Positions 12,039 through 26,583 are shown, counted from the first letter of the stretch. The stretch: 64,000 bases of DNA from Pseudomonas helmanticensis (GCF_900182985.1 NZ_FXUY01000001.1:434001-498000), one strand, 5' to 3'. A program made the numbers and translations. Notes: generated by a model not told the origin, from the sequence alone.

Positions 12039-13200
12039 CCGCGAACCCCAGGCTGCCTTGCTTGACCAGCTCGCACAGCAGGCCGCGACCGTCTTCGTCG
12101 TTCAGCCACTCACCGAGGTTATCGGTGTGCAGGGCGTCAGCGGCGCAGATCAGTTTCAGCAGCTCGCGCAGTTTGCCCGGCAGGTAACGGCTCTGGCCGC
12201 TGGCGAACAGCAGCAGGTCGTCATCGACTTCCGACCAGGCCAGGCGCGCGCTCGGGTTGCGGATCAAGATCGCGCCATCCTGCAGAGCGCTGAGGAAGTC
12301 TTCTTCTTCGACTTCTTCCGGGCCAACCACCAGCTCCGGATAGCGCGGCTCGGTCATGTACTGGCCGAACCAGGTCAGCAGCAGGCGCTCGTCGCTCATG
12401 TGTTCGGCGAGCAGGCTTTTCAGGCGGTCCAGCGCATCGTGCTGAATCTGATGCGGATCGGCTGCCGGTTGCGCGTCGGCATCGGTGTAGCGCTCTTCGT
12501 CAGTCAGGAACTGGCTGAGGAAGTCGGTGAAGTGGGTCAGCACTTCGGAAGCGCTCGGCGCACGGAAACCGACCGAGTAGGTCATGCAATTGTCGACCGC
12601 GACACCGCAGTGAGCCAGGCGCGGCGGCAGGTAGAGCATGTCGCCCGGTTCCAGCACCCACTCTTCGGTCTCGTGGAATTCAGCGAGGATGCGCAGATCG
12701 GCGTGTTGCAGCAGCGGGCTCTCGGAATCGCACATCTGGCCGATTTTCCAGTTGCGCTTGCCGTGGCCTTGCAGCAGGAACACGTCGTAGTTGTCGAAGT
12801 GCGGACCGACGCTGCCACCCGGGGCGGCGAAGCTGATCATCACGTCGTCGACGCGCCAGCTCGGCAGGAAGCGGAAGTTTTCCAGCAGCTCGCTGACTTC
12901 CGGGACGAATTGGTCAACCGCTTGTACCAGCAGGGTCCACTCTTTTTCTGGCAGTTTGCTGAACTCGTCTTCAGCGAACGGGCCGCGACGCAGTTCCCAT
13001 GGGCGCTCGCCGTGCTCGATCACCAGACGCGATTCGACTTCTTCTTCCAGGGCCAGGCCGGCCAGTTCGTCGGCGTCGATCGGGCTTTCGAAGTCAGGAA
13101 TTGCCTGACGGATCAACAGTGGCTTTTTCTGCCAGTAGTCGCGCAGGAATTCGCGCGCCGTGATGCCGCCCAGAAGTTGAAGAGGAATATCGGAATTCAT
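12031..13200 (-). CDS. roxA: Ribosomal protein uL16 3-hydroxylase (YcfD/RoxA-like cupin)
   Basis: 389-residue Fe(II)/2-oxoglutarate oxygenase of the YcfD family, which hydroxylates an arginine of ribosomal protein L16 in E. coli. The metal motif HxD is at H134-D136 (GPHFDNYDVFLLQ), with a later His in LPPRLAHCGVAV. N- and C-terminal regions are of usual length. ATG at 13200 (MNSDIPLQLLGG) is preferred over an upstream TTG in the same frame. It follows purB and precedes an overlapping GNAT gene. Confidence 0.9.
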   Translation of the reverse strand: MNSDIPLQLLGGITAREFLRDYWQKKPLLIRQAIPDFESPIDADELAGLALEEEVESRLVIEHGERPWELRRGPFAEDEFSKLPEKEWTLLVQAVDQFVPEVSELLENFRFLPSWRVDDVMISFAAPGGSVGPHFDNYDVFLLQGHGKRNWKIGQMCDSESPLLQHADLRILAEFHETEEWVLEPGDMLYLPPRLAHCGVAVDNCMTYSVGFRAPSASEVLTHFTDFLSQFLTDEERYTDADAQPAADPHQIQHDALDRLKSLLAEHMSDERLLLTWFGQYMTEPRYPELVVGPEEVEEEDFLSALQDGAILIRNPSARLAWSEVDDDLLLFASGQSRYLPGKLRELLKLICAADALHTDNLGEWLNDEDGRGLLCELVKQGSLGFADE

Positions 13201-13240
13201 ATGTAACCTATTGAAAAAAAGCACTTTTCAGACGGGAATA

Positions 13241-13263
13241 AAAACGCCCGGCGCGGCCGGGCG
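13241..13263 (-). terminator. Terminator of purB
   Basis: 8-bp stem CGCCCGGC (13245-13252) / GCCGGGCG (13256-13263) with a 3-base loop. The minus strand then reads TTTT into the roxA leader. It lies 24 bp past the purB stop. Confidence 0.85.
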
Positions 13264-13286
13264 TCTCAAACGGGTCAAACGGTCGA

Positions 13287-14744
<1,458 letters not shown>

Positions 14745-14783
14745 TTACGCGTTACAGACTACAAAGCTTTTATTGCGCGGCGT

Positions 14784-15407
14784 TTACTCGCTGCGCATCA
14801 ACGGATACAGCTCTTTGAGCAGCTTGCGCCGGCTGATCACCAACTGCCAGCGATGGCCGCCGAGCTGCCGCCACAGGCGCGCCGAACGAATGCCGGCGAG
14901 GAGCAGGGCGCGAATTTTCGAGGCGTTGCTCGGTTGCTGCAGGTTGCGCATGTCGCCGTGCACCTGAATGCGTTGGCGCAGGGTACTCAGGGTGTCCTGA
15001 TACAGAGCTCCGCAAGCCGCAACCACGTTTTCATGGGCCGGGCCGAAATGCTCGACCTGCGACTGAATCTGCGGCAGACGTTTGCCGATGGTGTCGAGCA
15101 TGTCGTTGCGCTTGGCCAGTTGCCGCTCGAGGCCGAGCATCGACAGGGCGTAGCGCAGTGGCTCGCGCTGCAGAGTGCTCGGGTCGCGTTCCAGTGCCCC
15201 GATCAGCGCGCGGTAACCCTCGCGCAGATTGAGGTCATCGCCGCCATAGACGTCCAGCGTGTCTTTCGGGTCGCGCACCAGCAGGCTGCCGAGCATGCAG
15301 GTCAGGCCGGCTTCGCTGGTCTGCCCGGTCTTGGCGATCCGGTCGACCAGCACGGCGGCGAGAAATACCCCGCCGAGCGCCGTCAGTTGTTCCTGAGTCG
15401 GGCTCAT
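14784..15407 (-). CDS. hflD: High frequency lysogenization protein HflD homologue
   Basis: 207-residue helical protein of the HflD/YcfC family, known in E. coli as a membrane-associated factor that binds phage lambda CII. Its role in Pseudomonas is not established. ATG at 15407 ([15 protein letters not shown]) overlaps the mnmA stop as ATGA, indicating translational coupling. The conserved C-terminal segment [17 protein letters not shown] is present. Confidence 0.93.
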   Translation of the reverse strand: MSPTQEQLTALGGVFLAAVLVDRIAKTGQTSEAGLTCMLGSLLVRDPKDTLDVYGGDDLNLREGYRALIGALERDPSTLQREPLRYALSMLGLERQLAKRNDMLDTIGKRLPQIQSQVEHFGPAHENVVAACGALYQDTLSTLRQRIQVHGDMRNLQQPSNASKIRALLLAGIRSARLWRQLGGHRWQLVISRRKLLKELYPLMRSE

Positions 15408-16528
15408 GCCTGGCCGCTCCACGGCTCGGCGACTTCGATCACGCCGCCGCCGAGGCAGATTTCACCGTCATAGAACACCACGGACTGGCCCGGCGTCACC
15501 GCGCGTTGCGGCTCGTCGAACACAGCGCGGTAGCCGCTGGCGGTTTTTTCCAGAATGCAGGCCTGATCGCTCTGGCGATAGCGAACCTTGGCAGTGAGGC
15601 GCAGCGGCTGGCTCAGGTCGATCGGGTTGACCCAATAGATTTCCGAAGCGAGCAGGGCACCGGAGAACAACCACGGATGGTTGTTGCCTTGGCCGACGAT
15701 CAGCTCGTTGGTGTCGAGATCCTTGCGCAGCACGTACCACGGCTCATCGCCAGCGTCTTTCAAACCGCCGATGCCGAGGCCCTGACGCTGGCCGATGGTG
15801 TGGTACATCAAACCGTGGTGACGGCCGATGACTTCGCCTTCGGTGGTTTTGATCTCGCCCGGTTGTGCCGGCAGGTATTGCTTGAGGAAGTCGCTGAAAC
15901 GACGTTCGCCGATAAAGCAGATCCCGGTGGAATCCTTCTTCTTGGCGGTCGCCAGTTCGTATTTTTCGGCAATTTTGCGAACTTCGGGCTTTTCCAGTTC
16001 GCCGACCGGGAACAGGGTCTTGGCGATCTGTTCGCCGCCGACGGCGTGCAGGAAGTAGCTCTGATCCTTGTTCGGGTCGAGGCCTTTGAGCAGTTCGGTA
16101 CGGCCGTCGATGTCACGGCGGCGCACGTAATGGCCGGTGGCGATCAGGTCGGCGCCGAGCATCATGGCGTAGTCGAGGAACGCCTTGAACTTGATTTCGC
16201 GGTTACACAGGATGTCCGGGTTCGGCGTGCGCCCGGCCTTGTATTCGGCCAGGAAGTGCTCGAACACGTTGTCCCAGTACTCGGCGGCAAAGTTGGCGGT
16301 GTGCAGCTTGATGCCGATTTTGTCGCAGACAGCCTGGGCATCCGCCAGGTCGTCCATGGCGGTGCAGTATTCCGTTCCGTCGTCTTCTTCCCAGTTCTTC
16401 ATGAACAGGCCTTCCACCTCGTAACCCTGCTCGATCAGCAGGAGAGCGGAAACGGAAGAGTCCACGCCGCCGGACATGCCGACAATGACGCGCTTCTTGG
16501 ATGTGTCAGAAGGGGCTGGATCACGCAT
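15404..16528 (-). CDS. mnmA: tRNA-specific 2-thiouridylase
   Basis: Thiolates U34 of Lys, Glu and Gln tRNAs, taking sulfur from the Tus relay. 374 residues; the PP-loop SGGVDSS is at 19-25. The catalytic pair is C108 ([11 protein letters not shown]) and C204 ([10 protein letters not shown]). The partner relay tusDCBE is encoded about 22 kb away in this window. It overlaps hflD by 4 bp and lies 59 bp after the Nudix gene. Confidence 0.97.
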   Translation of the reverse strand: MRDPAPSDTSKKRVIVGMSGGVDSSVSALLLIEQGYEVEGLFMKNWEEDDGTEYCTAMDDLADAQAVCDKIGIKLHTANFAAEYWDNVFEHFLAEYKAGRTPNPDILCNREIKFKAFLDYAMMLGADLIATGHYVRRRDIDGRTELLKGLDPNKDQSYFLHAVGGEQIAKTLFPVGELEKPEVRKIAEKYELATAKKKDSTGICFIGERRFSDFLKQYLPAQPGEIKTTEGEVIGRHHGLMYHTIGQRQGLGIGGLKDAGDEPWYVLRKDLDTNELIVGQGNNHPWLFSGALLASEIYWVNPIDLSQPLRLTAKVRYRQSDQACILEKTASGYRAVFDEPQRAVTPGQSVVFYDGEICLGGGVIEVAEPWSGQA

Positions 16529-16587
16529 AGGGATTCAATGAGTGTCTTGAAAAAGGACGCGATTCTATCAGGCTCACGGCCTCAAGG

Positions 16588-17034
16588 CTAAAGAGAAGGG
16601 CGGATCAGTTCGAGGCCGAAGTGATTGCCCGCCAGATAATCGTCGATGCAACGGATGATCAGCTCACTGCGCCAGTGGTCGCGCTGGGCGATTAATTCGT
16701 CGCGGGTCAGCCACTTGGCGCCGACGATGCCGTCGTCGAGCTGGTAATCCGGGTGATGTTTGACGGCTTTGGCGCTGAAACACACGCGCTGGTAGGTCAC
16801 GCCGTTGCTCGGTGCGGTGTACAGGTAAATGCCGATGACGCCGGTGGGTTCGACGTCCCAGCCGGTTTCTTCGAGGGTTTCACGCACGGCAGCTTCGATC
16901 AGGGTTTCGTCCGGGTCGAGATGGCCGGCGGGTTGGTTGAGCACGTTACGCCCGGCCTTGTGTTCTTCGACCATCAGGAAACGACCGTTGTCCTCGACGA
17001 TGGTGGCAACGGTGATGTGGGGGAGCCAATCCAT
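16588..17034 (-). CDS. Nudix hydrolase (NudJ-like)
   Basis: 148 residues with a complete Nudix box (G-x5-E-x7-REUxEExGU) beginning at GHLDPDETL and reading on to RETLEETGW, so it should hydrolyse a nucleoside-diphosphate-linked substrate. NudJ of E. coli acts on thiamine and nucleotide pyrophosphates and lies next to mnmA, as here. Start ATG 17034 (MDWLPHITVATIVE) is supported by GAGGAAGG 6 bases upstream. The longer open frame upstream runs through a REP element and is not coding. Confidence 0.9.
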   Translation of the reverse strand: MDWLPHITVATIVEDNGRFLMVEEHKAGRNVLNQPAGHLDPDETLIEAAVRETLEETGWDVEPTGVIGIYLYTAPSNGVTYQRVCFSAKAVKHHPDYQLDDGIVGAKWLTRDELIAQRDHWRSELIIRCIDDYLAGNHFGLELIRPSL

Positions 17035-17067
17035 AAAACCTTCCTCAATTCTGGGATTGAAATGCAA

Positions 17068-17166
17068 TCCCTGTAGGAGTGAGCCTGCTCGCGATAGCGC
17101 AATGTCAGTCACCATAATTGTTGAATGGTATACCGCTATCGCGAGCAGGCTCACTCCTACAAGGGA
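17068..17166. repeat. REP inverted pair between idh and the Nudix gene
   Basis: Same arm as the element at 8598: TCCCTGTAGGAGTGAGCCTG... at 17068-17099 and its inverse at 17134-17166, with one extra base in the right end. Confidence 0.88.
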
Positions 17167-17188
17167 ATTGTGTGAGCTCTGGAAACAC

Positions 17189-17213
17189 AAACCCCGGCAC
17201 AGGGCCGGGGTTT
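17189..17213 (-). terminator. Terminator of idh
   Basis: 10-bp stem AAACCCCGGC (17189-17198) / GCCGGGGTTT (17204-17213), 5-base loop, 19 bp past the idh stop. Confidence 0.85.
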
Positions 17214-17231
17214 GTTTACCGCGCTACAACC

Positions 17232-19938
<2,707 letters not shown>

Positions 19939-21195
19939 ATGGGTTACAAGAAGATTCAGGTTCCAGCCGTCGGCGACAAAATCACCGTCAATGCAGACCA
20001 TTCTCTCAATGTTCCTGATAACCCGATCATCCCCTTCATCGAAGGTGACGGCATTGGTGTCGACATCAGCCCGGTGATGATCAAGGTTGTCGATGCTGCA
20101 GTTCAAAAGGCATACGGCGGTAAACGCAAGATTTCCTGGATGGAAGTCTACGCCGGGGAAAAAGCCACTCAGGTTTACGATCAGGACACCTGGCTGCCGC
20201 AGGAAACCCTCGACGCAGTCAAGGATTACGTGGTTTCCATCAAAGGCCCGCTGACCACGCCGGTCGGTGGCGGCATTCGTTCGCTGAACGTGGCCCTGCG
20301 TCAGCAACTCGACCTGTACGTCTGCCTGCGCCCGGTGCGCTGGTTCGAAGGCGTGCCGAGCCCGGTGAAAAAGCCTGGCGACGTCGACATGACCATCTTC
20401 CGCGAGAACTCCGAAGACATCTATGCCGGCATTGAGTGGAAGGCCGGTTCGCCGGAAGCCACCAAGGTCATCAAATTCCTTAAAGAAGAAATGGGCGTCA
20501 CCAAGATCCGTTTCGACGAAAACTGCGGCATCGGTGTCAAGCCGGTTTCGCTGGAAGGCACCAAGCGCCTGGCACGCAAGGCCCTGCAATATGTGGTCGA
20601 CAATGACCGCGATTCACTGACCATCGTGCACAAAGGCAACATCATGAAGTTCACCGAAGGTGCCTTCAAAGAGTGGGCCTACGAAGTGGCCGCCGAAGAA
20701 TTCGGCGCGACCCTGCTCGACGGCGGCCCGTGGATGCAGTTCAAGAACCCGAAAACCGGCAAGAATGTTGTGGTCAAGGATGCCATCGCCGACGCCATGC
20801 TCCAGCAGATCCTGCTGCGCCCGGCCGAATACGATGTGATCGCCACCCTCAACCTGAACGGCGATTATCTTTCTGACGCCTTGGCCGCAGAAGTGGGCGG
20901 TATCGGTATCGCGCCGGGCGCCAACCTGTCCGATACCGTGGCCATGTTCGAAGCGACCCACGGTACCGCGCCGAAGTACGCCGGCAAGGATCAGGTCAAC
21001 CCGGGTTCGCTGATTCTCTCGGCAGAAATGATGCTGCGCCACATGGGCTGGACGGAAGCGGCGGATCTGATCATCAAGGGCACCAACGGCGCGATCTCGG
21101 CCAAGACAGTGACCTATGACTTCGAACGTCTGATGGACGGCGCCAAACTGGTTTCCTCTTCAGGCTTCGGCGATGCGCTGATCTCGCACATGTAA
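19939..21195 (+). CDS. icd: NADP-dependent isocitrate dehydrogenase, dimeric type
   Basis: 418-residue homodimeric TCA enzyme of the E. coli Icd type. The phosphorylation-site segment [16 protein letters not shown] and the substrate segment [15 protein letters not shown] are present. ATG at 19939 ([15 protein letters not shown]) has GGAG 8 bases upstream; the frame is open to 19846 without further homology. In E. coli the enzyme is switched off by AceK phosphorylation to feed isocitrate lyase; aceK is not in this window. Confidence 0.97.
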   Translation: MGYKKIQVPAVGDKITVNADHSLNVPDNPIIPFIEGDGIGVDISPVMIKVVDAAVQKAYGGKRKISWMEVYAGEKATQVYDQDTWLPQETLDAVKDYVVSIKGPLTTPVGGGIRSLNVALRQQLDLYVCLRPVRWFEGVPSPVKKPGDVDMTIFRENSEDIYAGIEWKAGSPEATKVIKFLKEEMGVTKIRFDENCGIGVKPVSLEGTKRLARKALQYVVDNDRDSLTIVHKGNIMKFTEGAFKEWAYEVAAEEFGATLLDGGPWMQFKNPKTGKNVVVKDAIADAMLQQILLRPAEYDVIATLNLNGDYLSDALAAEVGGIGIAPGANLSDTVAMFEATHGTAPKYAGKDQVNPGSLILSAEMMLRHMGWTEAADLIIKGTNGAISAKTVTYDFERLMDGAKLVSSSGFGDALISHM

Positions 21196-21210
21196 AACGC
21201 AGGCACACAA

Positions 21211-21246
21211 AAACCGCCTGACTCGATGAATTGAGTCAGGCGGTTT
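21211..21246. terminator. Bidirectional terminator between icd and cspD
   Basis: 14-bp stem AAACCGCCTGACTC (21211-21224) / GAGTCAGGCGGTTT (21233-21246), followed by T on the plus strand and by T on the minus strand (AAAAA at 21209-21213). It serves two convergent genes. Confidence 0.92.
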
Positions 21247-21276
21247 TTTTATTGCCGGTATTCAGAGGTAAATCAG

Positions 21277-21588
21277 TCAGCTCATCGCTTTGGCAGTCGC
21301 GGCAGCGGCAGCAGCAGCGGCGCCGACAGCCGCGCCTTCAGCGGCACTGGATGGTTTCTCGATGACAGCATTGATGCCGACCGCATGCAGTCCTTTGGGG
21401 CCTTGAACAATATTGAAAACCACGGCTTGTCCTGCCTTGAGGGTTTTATACCCGTCCATTTCAATGGCGGAGTAATGGGCAAAGAAGTCGATCTCTTTCC
21501 CGTCCTCGTCGCGGCCTTCGCGGGCGTCGGTATTGATAAAGCCGAATCCCTTGGCATTGTTGAACCATTTCACCTTGCCGACAGCCAT
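21277..21588 (-). CDS. cspD: Cold-shock-domain protein, CspD-like, with Ala-rich tail
   Basis: 103 residues. Residues 1-72 are a cold-shock domain with RNP1 (KGFGFI) and RNP2-like (DFFAHYSAI) motifs, which binds single-stranded nucleic acid. CspD of E. coli inhibits replication in stationary phase. After about residue 75 comes a tail of Ala with Gly ([22 protein letters not shown]) that the core fold does not need. There is also a charged insert ([12 protein letters not shown]) before RNP2. ATG at 21588 is preferred. It is divergent from clpS, a conserved neighbourhood. Confidence 0.88.
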   Translation of the reverse strand: MAVGKVKWFNNAKGFGFINTDAREGRDEDGKEIDFFAHYSAIEMDGYKTLKAGQAVVFNIVQGPKGLHAVGINAVIEKPSSAAEGAAVGAAAAAAAATAKAMS

Positions 21589-21812
21589 GCTCAAATCCCT
21601 CTGCAACAGACTCCATCGCTGGAGTATCATCCAAGTCATCCGCAATCTAATCCGTTAAAAGGATTGACTCCGCGGATCTTTTTTACCCACTGTGGGCTCT
21701 ATTGGTTGTAACACCGTTTTCCCGATAGTCAAGGTGACCGGGCAGTCGGAGTTGAAAACGTGGACAACCGCCCCCACCACTGTATTTGCACAACTGACGA
21801 ACCTTTCTTTCC

Positions 21813-22196
21813 ATGCATGCAATCAGCCAGATTCGACTAACATTCAATCAGGATCGCCCGACTCTCCAAAAGGATCACCCGGAGGAACACGACGACGATT
21901 CGGCGGGCGTTGCTGTTCAGGAAGCAAAGCCTGCATTACAGGCGCCGCCGATGTACAAGGTGGTTTTGTTCAACGATGACTACACACCGATGGATTTCGT
22001 CGTCGAAGTGCTCGAGGTGTTTTTTAACCTGAATCGCGAGCTGGCGACCAAGGTCATGCTGGCCGTCCACACAGAAGGACGGGCAGTATGTGGAGTGTTT
22101 ACCCGCGACATCGCCGAGACAAAGGCCATGCAGGTCAACCAGTACGCCAGGGAAAGCCAGCATCCGCTACTCTGTGAAATCGAGAAGGACGGTTAA
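21813..22196 (+). CDS. clpS: ATP-dependent Clp protease adaptor ClpS
   Basis: Binds N-degron substrates (N-terminal Leu, Phe, Trp, Tyr) and hands them to ClpAP. 127 residues; the folded core starts near [20 protein letters not shown], with the H-T-E-G-R segment of the recognition pocket ([13 protein letters not shown]). A charged flexible N-terminal arm (residues 1-45) precedes it, as in other Pseudomonas. It lies 30 bp before clpA. Confidence 0.95.
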   Translation: MHAISQIRLTFNQDRPTLQKDHPEEHDDDSAGVAVQEAKPALQAPPMYKVVLFNDDYTPMDFVVEVLEVFFNLNRELATKVMLAVHTEGRAVCGVFTRDIAETKAMQVNQYARESQHPLLCEIEKDG

Positions 22197-22226
22197 TCGC
22201 CGACCACTTGGGTATGAGGTGAAGCT

Positions 22227-24497
22227 ATGTTAAACCGCGAGCTCGAAGTCACCCTCAATCTTGCCTTCAAGGAGGCTCGTTCGAAGCGTCATGAATTCAT
22301 GACCGTCGAACACCTTTTGCTGGCCTTATTGGACAATGAGGCTGCCGCCACCGTTTTGCGTGCCTGCGGCGCGAACCTCGACAAACTCAAGCATGACCTG
22401 CAGGAGTTCATCGACTCCACCACGCCACTGATCCCCGTTCATGACGAAGATCGCGAAACCCAGCCAACCCTGGGCTTCCAGCGTGTACTGCAACGTGCTG
22501 TTTTCCACGTACAGAGCTCGGGCAAACGCGAAGTAACTGGCGCCAACGTGCTGGTTGCAATCTTCAGTGAGCAAGAGAGTCAGGCAGTGTTCCTGCTGAA
22601 ACAGCAGAGCGTTGCGCGCATCGATGTCGTCAACTACATCGCTCACGGCATTTCCAAAGTGCCTGGGCATGGCGATCACTCTGAAGGTGAACAAGATATG
22701 CAGGACGACGAGGGCGGTGAGTCTTCTTCTTCAGGCAATCCTCTGGATGCTTATGCCAGCAACCTCAACGAACTCGCACGCCAGGGTCGCATCGATCCGC
22801 TGGTAGGCCGCGAATCGGAAGTCGAGCGTGTCGCGCAGATTCTCGCGCGTCGACGCAAGAACAATCCGCTGCTGGTCGGTGAAGCAGGCGTGGGTAAAAC
22901 CGCGATTGCCGAAGGCCTGGCCAAGCGTATTGTCGACAACCAGGTGCCGGATCTGCTGGCCGGTAGCGTAGTTTATTCGCTTGATCTCGGTGCTCTGCTC
23001 GCGGGCACCAAGTATCGCGGTGATTTCGAGAAGCGCTTCAAAGCGCTGCTCAATGAACTGAAAAAACGTCCGCAAGCCATTCTCTTCATCGACGAGATCC
23101 ACACCATTATTGGTGCGGGCGCTGCGTCGGGCGGGGTCATGGACGCTTCGAATCTGCTCAAGCCGCTGCTGTCGTCTGGCGACATTCGCTGCATCGGTTC
23201 GACCACGTTCCAGGAGTTTCGCGGAATCTTCGAGAAGGATCGTGCCCTGGCGCGTCGCTTCCAGAAGGTCGATGTCGTCGAGCCATCGGTGGAAGACACC
23301 ATTGGTATCCTGCGCGGCCTGAAAGGGCGTTTCGAGCAGCACCACAACATCGAATACAGCGACGAAGCGCTGCGTGCCGCTGCTGAACTGGCATCGCGCT
23401 ACATCAATGACCGGCACATGCCGGACAAGGCCATTGATGTGATTGACGAGGCGGGCGCCTATCAGCGTCTGCAACCGGTCGAGAAGCGCGCCAAGCGTAT
23501 CGAAGTGCCGCACGTCGAAGACATCGTCGCGAAAATCGCGCGGATTCCGCCGAAGCACGTCACCAGTTCCGACAAGGAACTGCTGCGTAACCTGGAGCGA
23601 GACCTGAAGCTGACGGTGTTTGGACAGGACGCCGCGATCGATTCGCTGTCGACTGCAATCAAGCTGTCGCGTGCCGGGCTTAAATCGCCTGACAAGCCAG
23701 TCGGATCGTTCCTGTTCGCAGGGCCGACCGGTGTCGGTAAAACCGAAGCCGCGCGGCAACTGGCCAAGGCGTTGGGGATCGAGCTGGTACGTTTCGACAT
23801 GTCCGAGTACATGGAGCGTCACACCGTATCGCGTCTGATCGGTGCGCCTCCGGGCTATGTCGGTTTCGATCAGGGCGGTCTGTTGACCGAAGCGATCACC
23901 AAGCAGCCGCACTGCGTATTGTTGCTCGATGAAATCGAGAAGGCGCATCCGGAAGTCTTCAACCTGCTGTTGCAGGTCATGGACCACGGTACGCTGACCG
24001 ACAACAACGGGCGCAAGGCGGACTTCCGCAACGTGATCGTGATCATGACCACCAACGCCGGTGCCGAAACGGCGGCGCGTGCTTCGATCGGTTTCACCCA
24101 TCAGGACCACTCGTCCGATGCGATGGAAGTGATCAAGAAGAGCTTCACGCCGGAATTCCGTAACCGTCTGGACACCATTATCCAGTTTGGTCGCCTCAGT
24201 CATGAGGTCATCAAAAGTGTGGTGGACAAGTTCCTTACCGAGCTTCAGGCGCAACTGGAAGACAAGCGTGTGTTGCTGGAGGTTACCGACGCGGCGCGCA
24301 GTTGGCTCGCGGCCGGTGGTTACGACTCGGCAATGGGCGCACGTCCAATGGCGCGTCTGATCCAGGACAAGATCAAGCGTCCGCTGGCAGAGGAAATTCT
24401 GTTTGGCGAGCTGGCCGAGCATGGCGGTGTGGTGCACATCGACATCAAGGATGGCGAGTTGACGTTTGACTTCGAGACCACCGCAGAGATGGCCTGA
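22227..24497 (+). CDS. clpA: ATP-dependent Clp protease ATP-binding subunit ClpA
   Basis: AAA+ unfoldase that feeds the ClpP protease. 756 residues: Clp N-domain (1-140), an acidic linker with a Ser run (157-170), and D1 with Walker A GEAGVGKT at 218-225 and Walker B LFIDEIH. D2 has Walker A GPTGVGKT near 498-505 and Walker B LLLDEIE. It is co-transcribed with clpS, and bpt and aat, which mark substrates for this machine, are 1.3-2.8 kb downstream on the other strand. Confidence 0.97.
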   Translation: MLNRELEVTLNLAFKEARSKRHEFMTVEHLLLALLDNEAAATVLRACGANLDKLKHDLQEFIDSTTPLIPVHDEDRETQPTLGFQRVLQRAVFHVQSSGKREVTGANVLVAIFSEQESQAVFLLKQQSVARIDVVNYIAHGISKVPGHGDHSEGEQDMQDDEGGESSSSGNPLDAYASNLNELARQGRIDPLVGRESEVERVAQILARRRKNNPLLVGEAGVGKTAIAEGLAKRIVDNQVPDLLAGSVVYSLDLGALLAGTKYRGDFEKRFKALLNELKKRPQAILFIDEIHTIIGAGAASGGVMDASNLLKPLLSSGDIRCIGSTTFQEFRGIFEKDRALARRFQKVDVVEPSVEDTIGILRGLKGRFEQHHNIEYSDEALRAAAELASRYINDRHMPDKAIDVIDEAGAYQRLQPVEKRAKRIEVPHVEDIVAKIARIPPKHVTSSDKELLRNLERDLKLTVFGQDAAIDSLSTAIKLSRAGLKSPDKPVGSFLFAGPTGVGKTEAARQLAKALGIELVRFDMSEYMERHTVSRLIGAPPGYVGFDQGGLLTEAITKQPHCVLLLDEIEKAHPEVFNLLLQVMDHGTLTDNNGRKADFRNVIVIMTTNAGAETAARASIGFTHQDHSSDAMEVIKKSFTPEFRNRLDTIIQFGRLSHEVIKSVVDKFLTELQAQLEDKRVLLEVTDAARSWLAAGGYDSAMGARPMARLIQDKIKRPLAEEILFGELAEHGGVVHIDIKDGELTFDFETTAEMA

Positions 24498-24523
24498 TGG
24501 TTTTTGGCTGATGCTGTAAAGCT

Positions 24524-24548
24524 AAAGGCGCCTTCGGGTGCCTTTTTG
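24524..24548 (+). terminator. Terminator of clpA
   Basis: 9-bp stem AAAGGCGCC (24524-24532) / GGTGCCTTT (24537-24545) with a TTCG loop and one G-T pair, running into T to 24547; 27 bp after the clpA stop. Confidence 0.85.
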
Positions 24549-24557
24549 CTTTTGGGT

Positions 24558-24748
24558 ATATATCCGTTGCTGCGGCAACGGCTGCTTAGGGTTCCGCCCT
24601 TACGGCGGGTCACCTTTTCCAAACGCCGAAAAGGTAACCCAAAAGGCTTGCTCCTACGTTCGGCCCGCTCGCTGGAACTCGGGGTTCCTTCGCTGCGGGA
24701 TCGATCCGGGCGCAGCGCCTACGGTTTGCTTCGCTGCACCTCCTCTCG
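24558..24748 (+). repeat. Structured dispersed repeat, left copy
   Basis: Plus-strand order: hairpin CCGTTGC/GCAACGG (24564-24581), hairpin CCGCC-CTTAC-GGCGG (24594-24608), hairpin ACCTTTTC/GAAAAGGT within 24611-24636, then AACCCAAAAGGCTT and the arm end 24717-24748. Two blocks (41 bp at 24609-24649 and 32 bp at 24717-24748) are identical to the inverted copy at 25214-25398. Confidence 0.85.
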
Positions 24749-25213
24749 CTGTGTTTGGCTGCGCCAAACGGTCGCTGCGCTCCCACCCCCGGATCAATCC
24801 CTCCACTCAGCCTTCCGACGTCGCCTTACAGATCAAAAGCTGCAGCCGAGCTAACGCTCATCCTGTTGAGTGGTGAGGGGTACAGCGTGGTCGGCTTTGG
24901 ATTTGCGTTGGAGCTGCCCCTCATCGGAACGCCGCCCGCCCAGCCCTCTCCCGAGGGAGAGGGAGCCGATTTTTGGGCCTTTCAAAATCTGAGTTCAACG
25001 CGGTATCGCACGTCAGCGTACCTCTCCCAAACCACTCGGTCAGTCCCCTCTCCCTACGGGCGGTCCGACGTTTCGGGAGGGCTAGGGTGAGGGGCTATTG
25101 ATCTGGCTTTTGATCTGGCTTTGGCTTTTGATTTTTTGCCCCATCGGCAGGCCGAGCGTAGGTGTCCATCCGGGGGTTAGGCGCGCAGCGCCGTGCGGCG
25201 CAGCCGCATTCAT

Positions 25214-25398
25214 CGAGAGGAGGTGCAGCGAAGCAAACCGTAGGCGATGCCCCCGGATGGACATCGTAGCGAGGGAACACTGAGCCTCGGCGAAGTGCCG
25301 TACGCCGGGGCAAAGCCTTTTGGGTTACCTTTTCGGCGTTTGGAAAAGGTGACTCGCTGTAAGAGCGAAACCGCCAGCGGCAGCACCCGAAAAAACGG
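25214..25398 (-). repeat. Structured dispersed repeat, right copy (inverted)
   Basis: Inverse of the element at 24558-24748. Identical blocks are 25214-25245 and 25313-25353. The adjacent small hairpin reads TCGCT-GTAAG-AGCGA (25354-25368), where the loop matches the left copy and two stem pairs differ in a compensating way. The two matched 140-bp segments have equal length. Confidence 0.85.
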
Positions 25399-25450
25399 AT
25401 ATGCCCCCAACTCCAACTCCAAGCCTAACCCCCAAAACGCAGACACAAAA

Positions 25451-25472
25451 ACGCCCGGCATAAACCGGGCGT
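25451..25472 (-). terminator. Terminator of infA
   Basis: 8-bp stem ACGCCCGG (25451-25458) / CCGGGCGT (25465-25472); the minus strand continues into TTTTTG. It lies 16 bp past the infA stop. Confidence 0.88.
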
Positions 25473-25487
25473 TCTGTATTGACTTGA

Positions 25488-25706
25488 TTAACGAGCGCGG
25501 TAAGTAATGCGCCCTTTGCTCAAGTCATAGGGCGTCAGCTCGACGCGCACTTTGTCACCGGTAAGAATACGAATGTAGTTCTTGCGCATCTTGCCGGAAA
25601 TATGCGCGGTTACGACGTGCCCATTTTCCAACTCCACACGAAACATGGTGTTGGGCAGGGTGTCGACGACAGTGCCTTCCATTTCGAAGCTGTCTTCTTT
25701 CGACAT
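25488..25706 (-). CDS. infA: Translation initiation factor IF-1
   Basis: 72-residue OB-fold protein that binds the ribosomal A site during initiation. The sequence starts [18 protein letters not shown] and contains the family segment [19 protein letters not shown] at 25706 is the standard start. It stands alone with its own terminator, next to bpt and aat as in other gammaproteobacteria. Confidence 0.97.
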
Positions 25707-25818
25707 GCAGTAAAGCCCTCGGTATCCAATGAATGGCCCGGTGCAACTGCGCCAGGCAAAAGCGGCGTGCATTGTGCCCGAAAAATGGGGTTTACGCCAA
25801 GGGGTTTAGGGTGCGGGT

Positions 25819-26526
25819 TTAGTTGAGGATGACCCAGCGCTGATTAATCAGCAATTCGATGGGCCGATATTGCGTCTTGTAGTTCATCTTTTTGCAGTTC
25901 TTGATCCAGTAACCCAGGTAAACCGCTTCAAGCCCGAGACGCTGGCTCTCGCCGATCTGCCACAGGATCGCGAAACGCCCGAGGCTGCGCCGCTCTTCGT
26001 CAGGTTCGTAGAAGGTGTACACCGCCGACAAACCGTTGGGCAGCAAATCGGTCACCGCCACAGCCAGCAACCGTCCGTCGAGTCGGAACTCGTAAAAGCG
26101 CGAGAAGGGCAGGTCGCGCACCAGAAACGTCGAGAATTGATCACGGCTCGGCGGGTACATATCGCCGTCGGCATGGCGTTGTTCGATGTAGCGCTGGTAC
26201 AGATCGAAATATTCTTCGCTGAACTGCGGCTTGGCCGGGCGCACTTGCAAATCGGCATTGCGTTTGAAAATGCGTTTCTGCTGACGATTGGGGGTGAACT
26301 GCGCGACCGGAATGCGCGCAGGCACGCACGCATTGCAATTCTGGCAATGCGGCCGGTACAGATGATCGCCGCTGCGACGAAAGCCCATTTCCGACAGGTC
26401 TGCGTAGACGTGCACATCCATGGGCTGACTCGGGTCGAGAAACAGGGTCGTGGCCTGCTCCTCGGGCAGATAACTGCAAGAGTGAGGCTGAGTGGCATAG
26501 AACTTCAAACGCGCCAACTCGGTCAT
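25819..26526 (-). CDS. bpt: Aspartate/glutamate leucyltransferase
   Basis: Adds Leu from Leu-tRNA to proteins with N-terminal Asp or Glu, creating a ClpS-recognised degron. 235 residues, with the N-terminal segment [11 protein letters not shown] and the Cys-rich motif CQNCNACVP near residue 63, plus the GNAT-like core ([27 protein letters not shown]). ATG at 26526 ([15 protein letters not shown]) is chosen over a TTG two codons earlier. It lies downstream of aat on the same strand. Confidence 0.95.
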   Translation of the reverse strand: MTELARLKFYATQPHSCSYLPEEQATTLFLDPSQPMDVHVYADLSEMGFRRSGDHLYRPHCQNCNACVPARIPVAQFTPNRQQKRIFKRNADLQVRPAKPQFSEEYFDLYQRYIEQRHADGDMYPPSRDQFSTFLVRDLPFSRFYEFRLDGRLLAVAVTDLLPNGLSAVYTFYEPDEERRSLGRFAILWQIGESQRLGLEAVYLGYWIKNCKKMNYKTQYRPIELLINQRWVILN

Positions 26527-26583
26527 GATCAACCCTCGGGATAAGCTGGTGAATTAAGTGTAAGCCACGCGCGCAAAAGTCGC

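Larger units (their letters stand above)
24498..25487. other. Repeat-rich 1-kb intergenic region between clpA and infA
   Basis: 990 bp without a credible gene; the open frames here are read through repeats. It contains the clpA terminator, two inverted copies of a roughly 190-bp element (24558-24748 and 25214-25398), a central GC-rich spacer with the hairpin CCCTCTCCCGAGGGAGAGGG (24944-24963), and further CCCTCTCCC/GGGAGGG pieces at 25038-25100. The infA terminator closes it. It sits between two convergent transcription units. Confidence 0.75.

Noticed and set aside
24504..25090. Three overlapping plus-strand frames of about 110 codons
   Set aside because: They run through the dispersed repeats and terminator; no ribosome sites, no recognisable domain.
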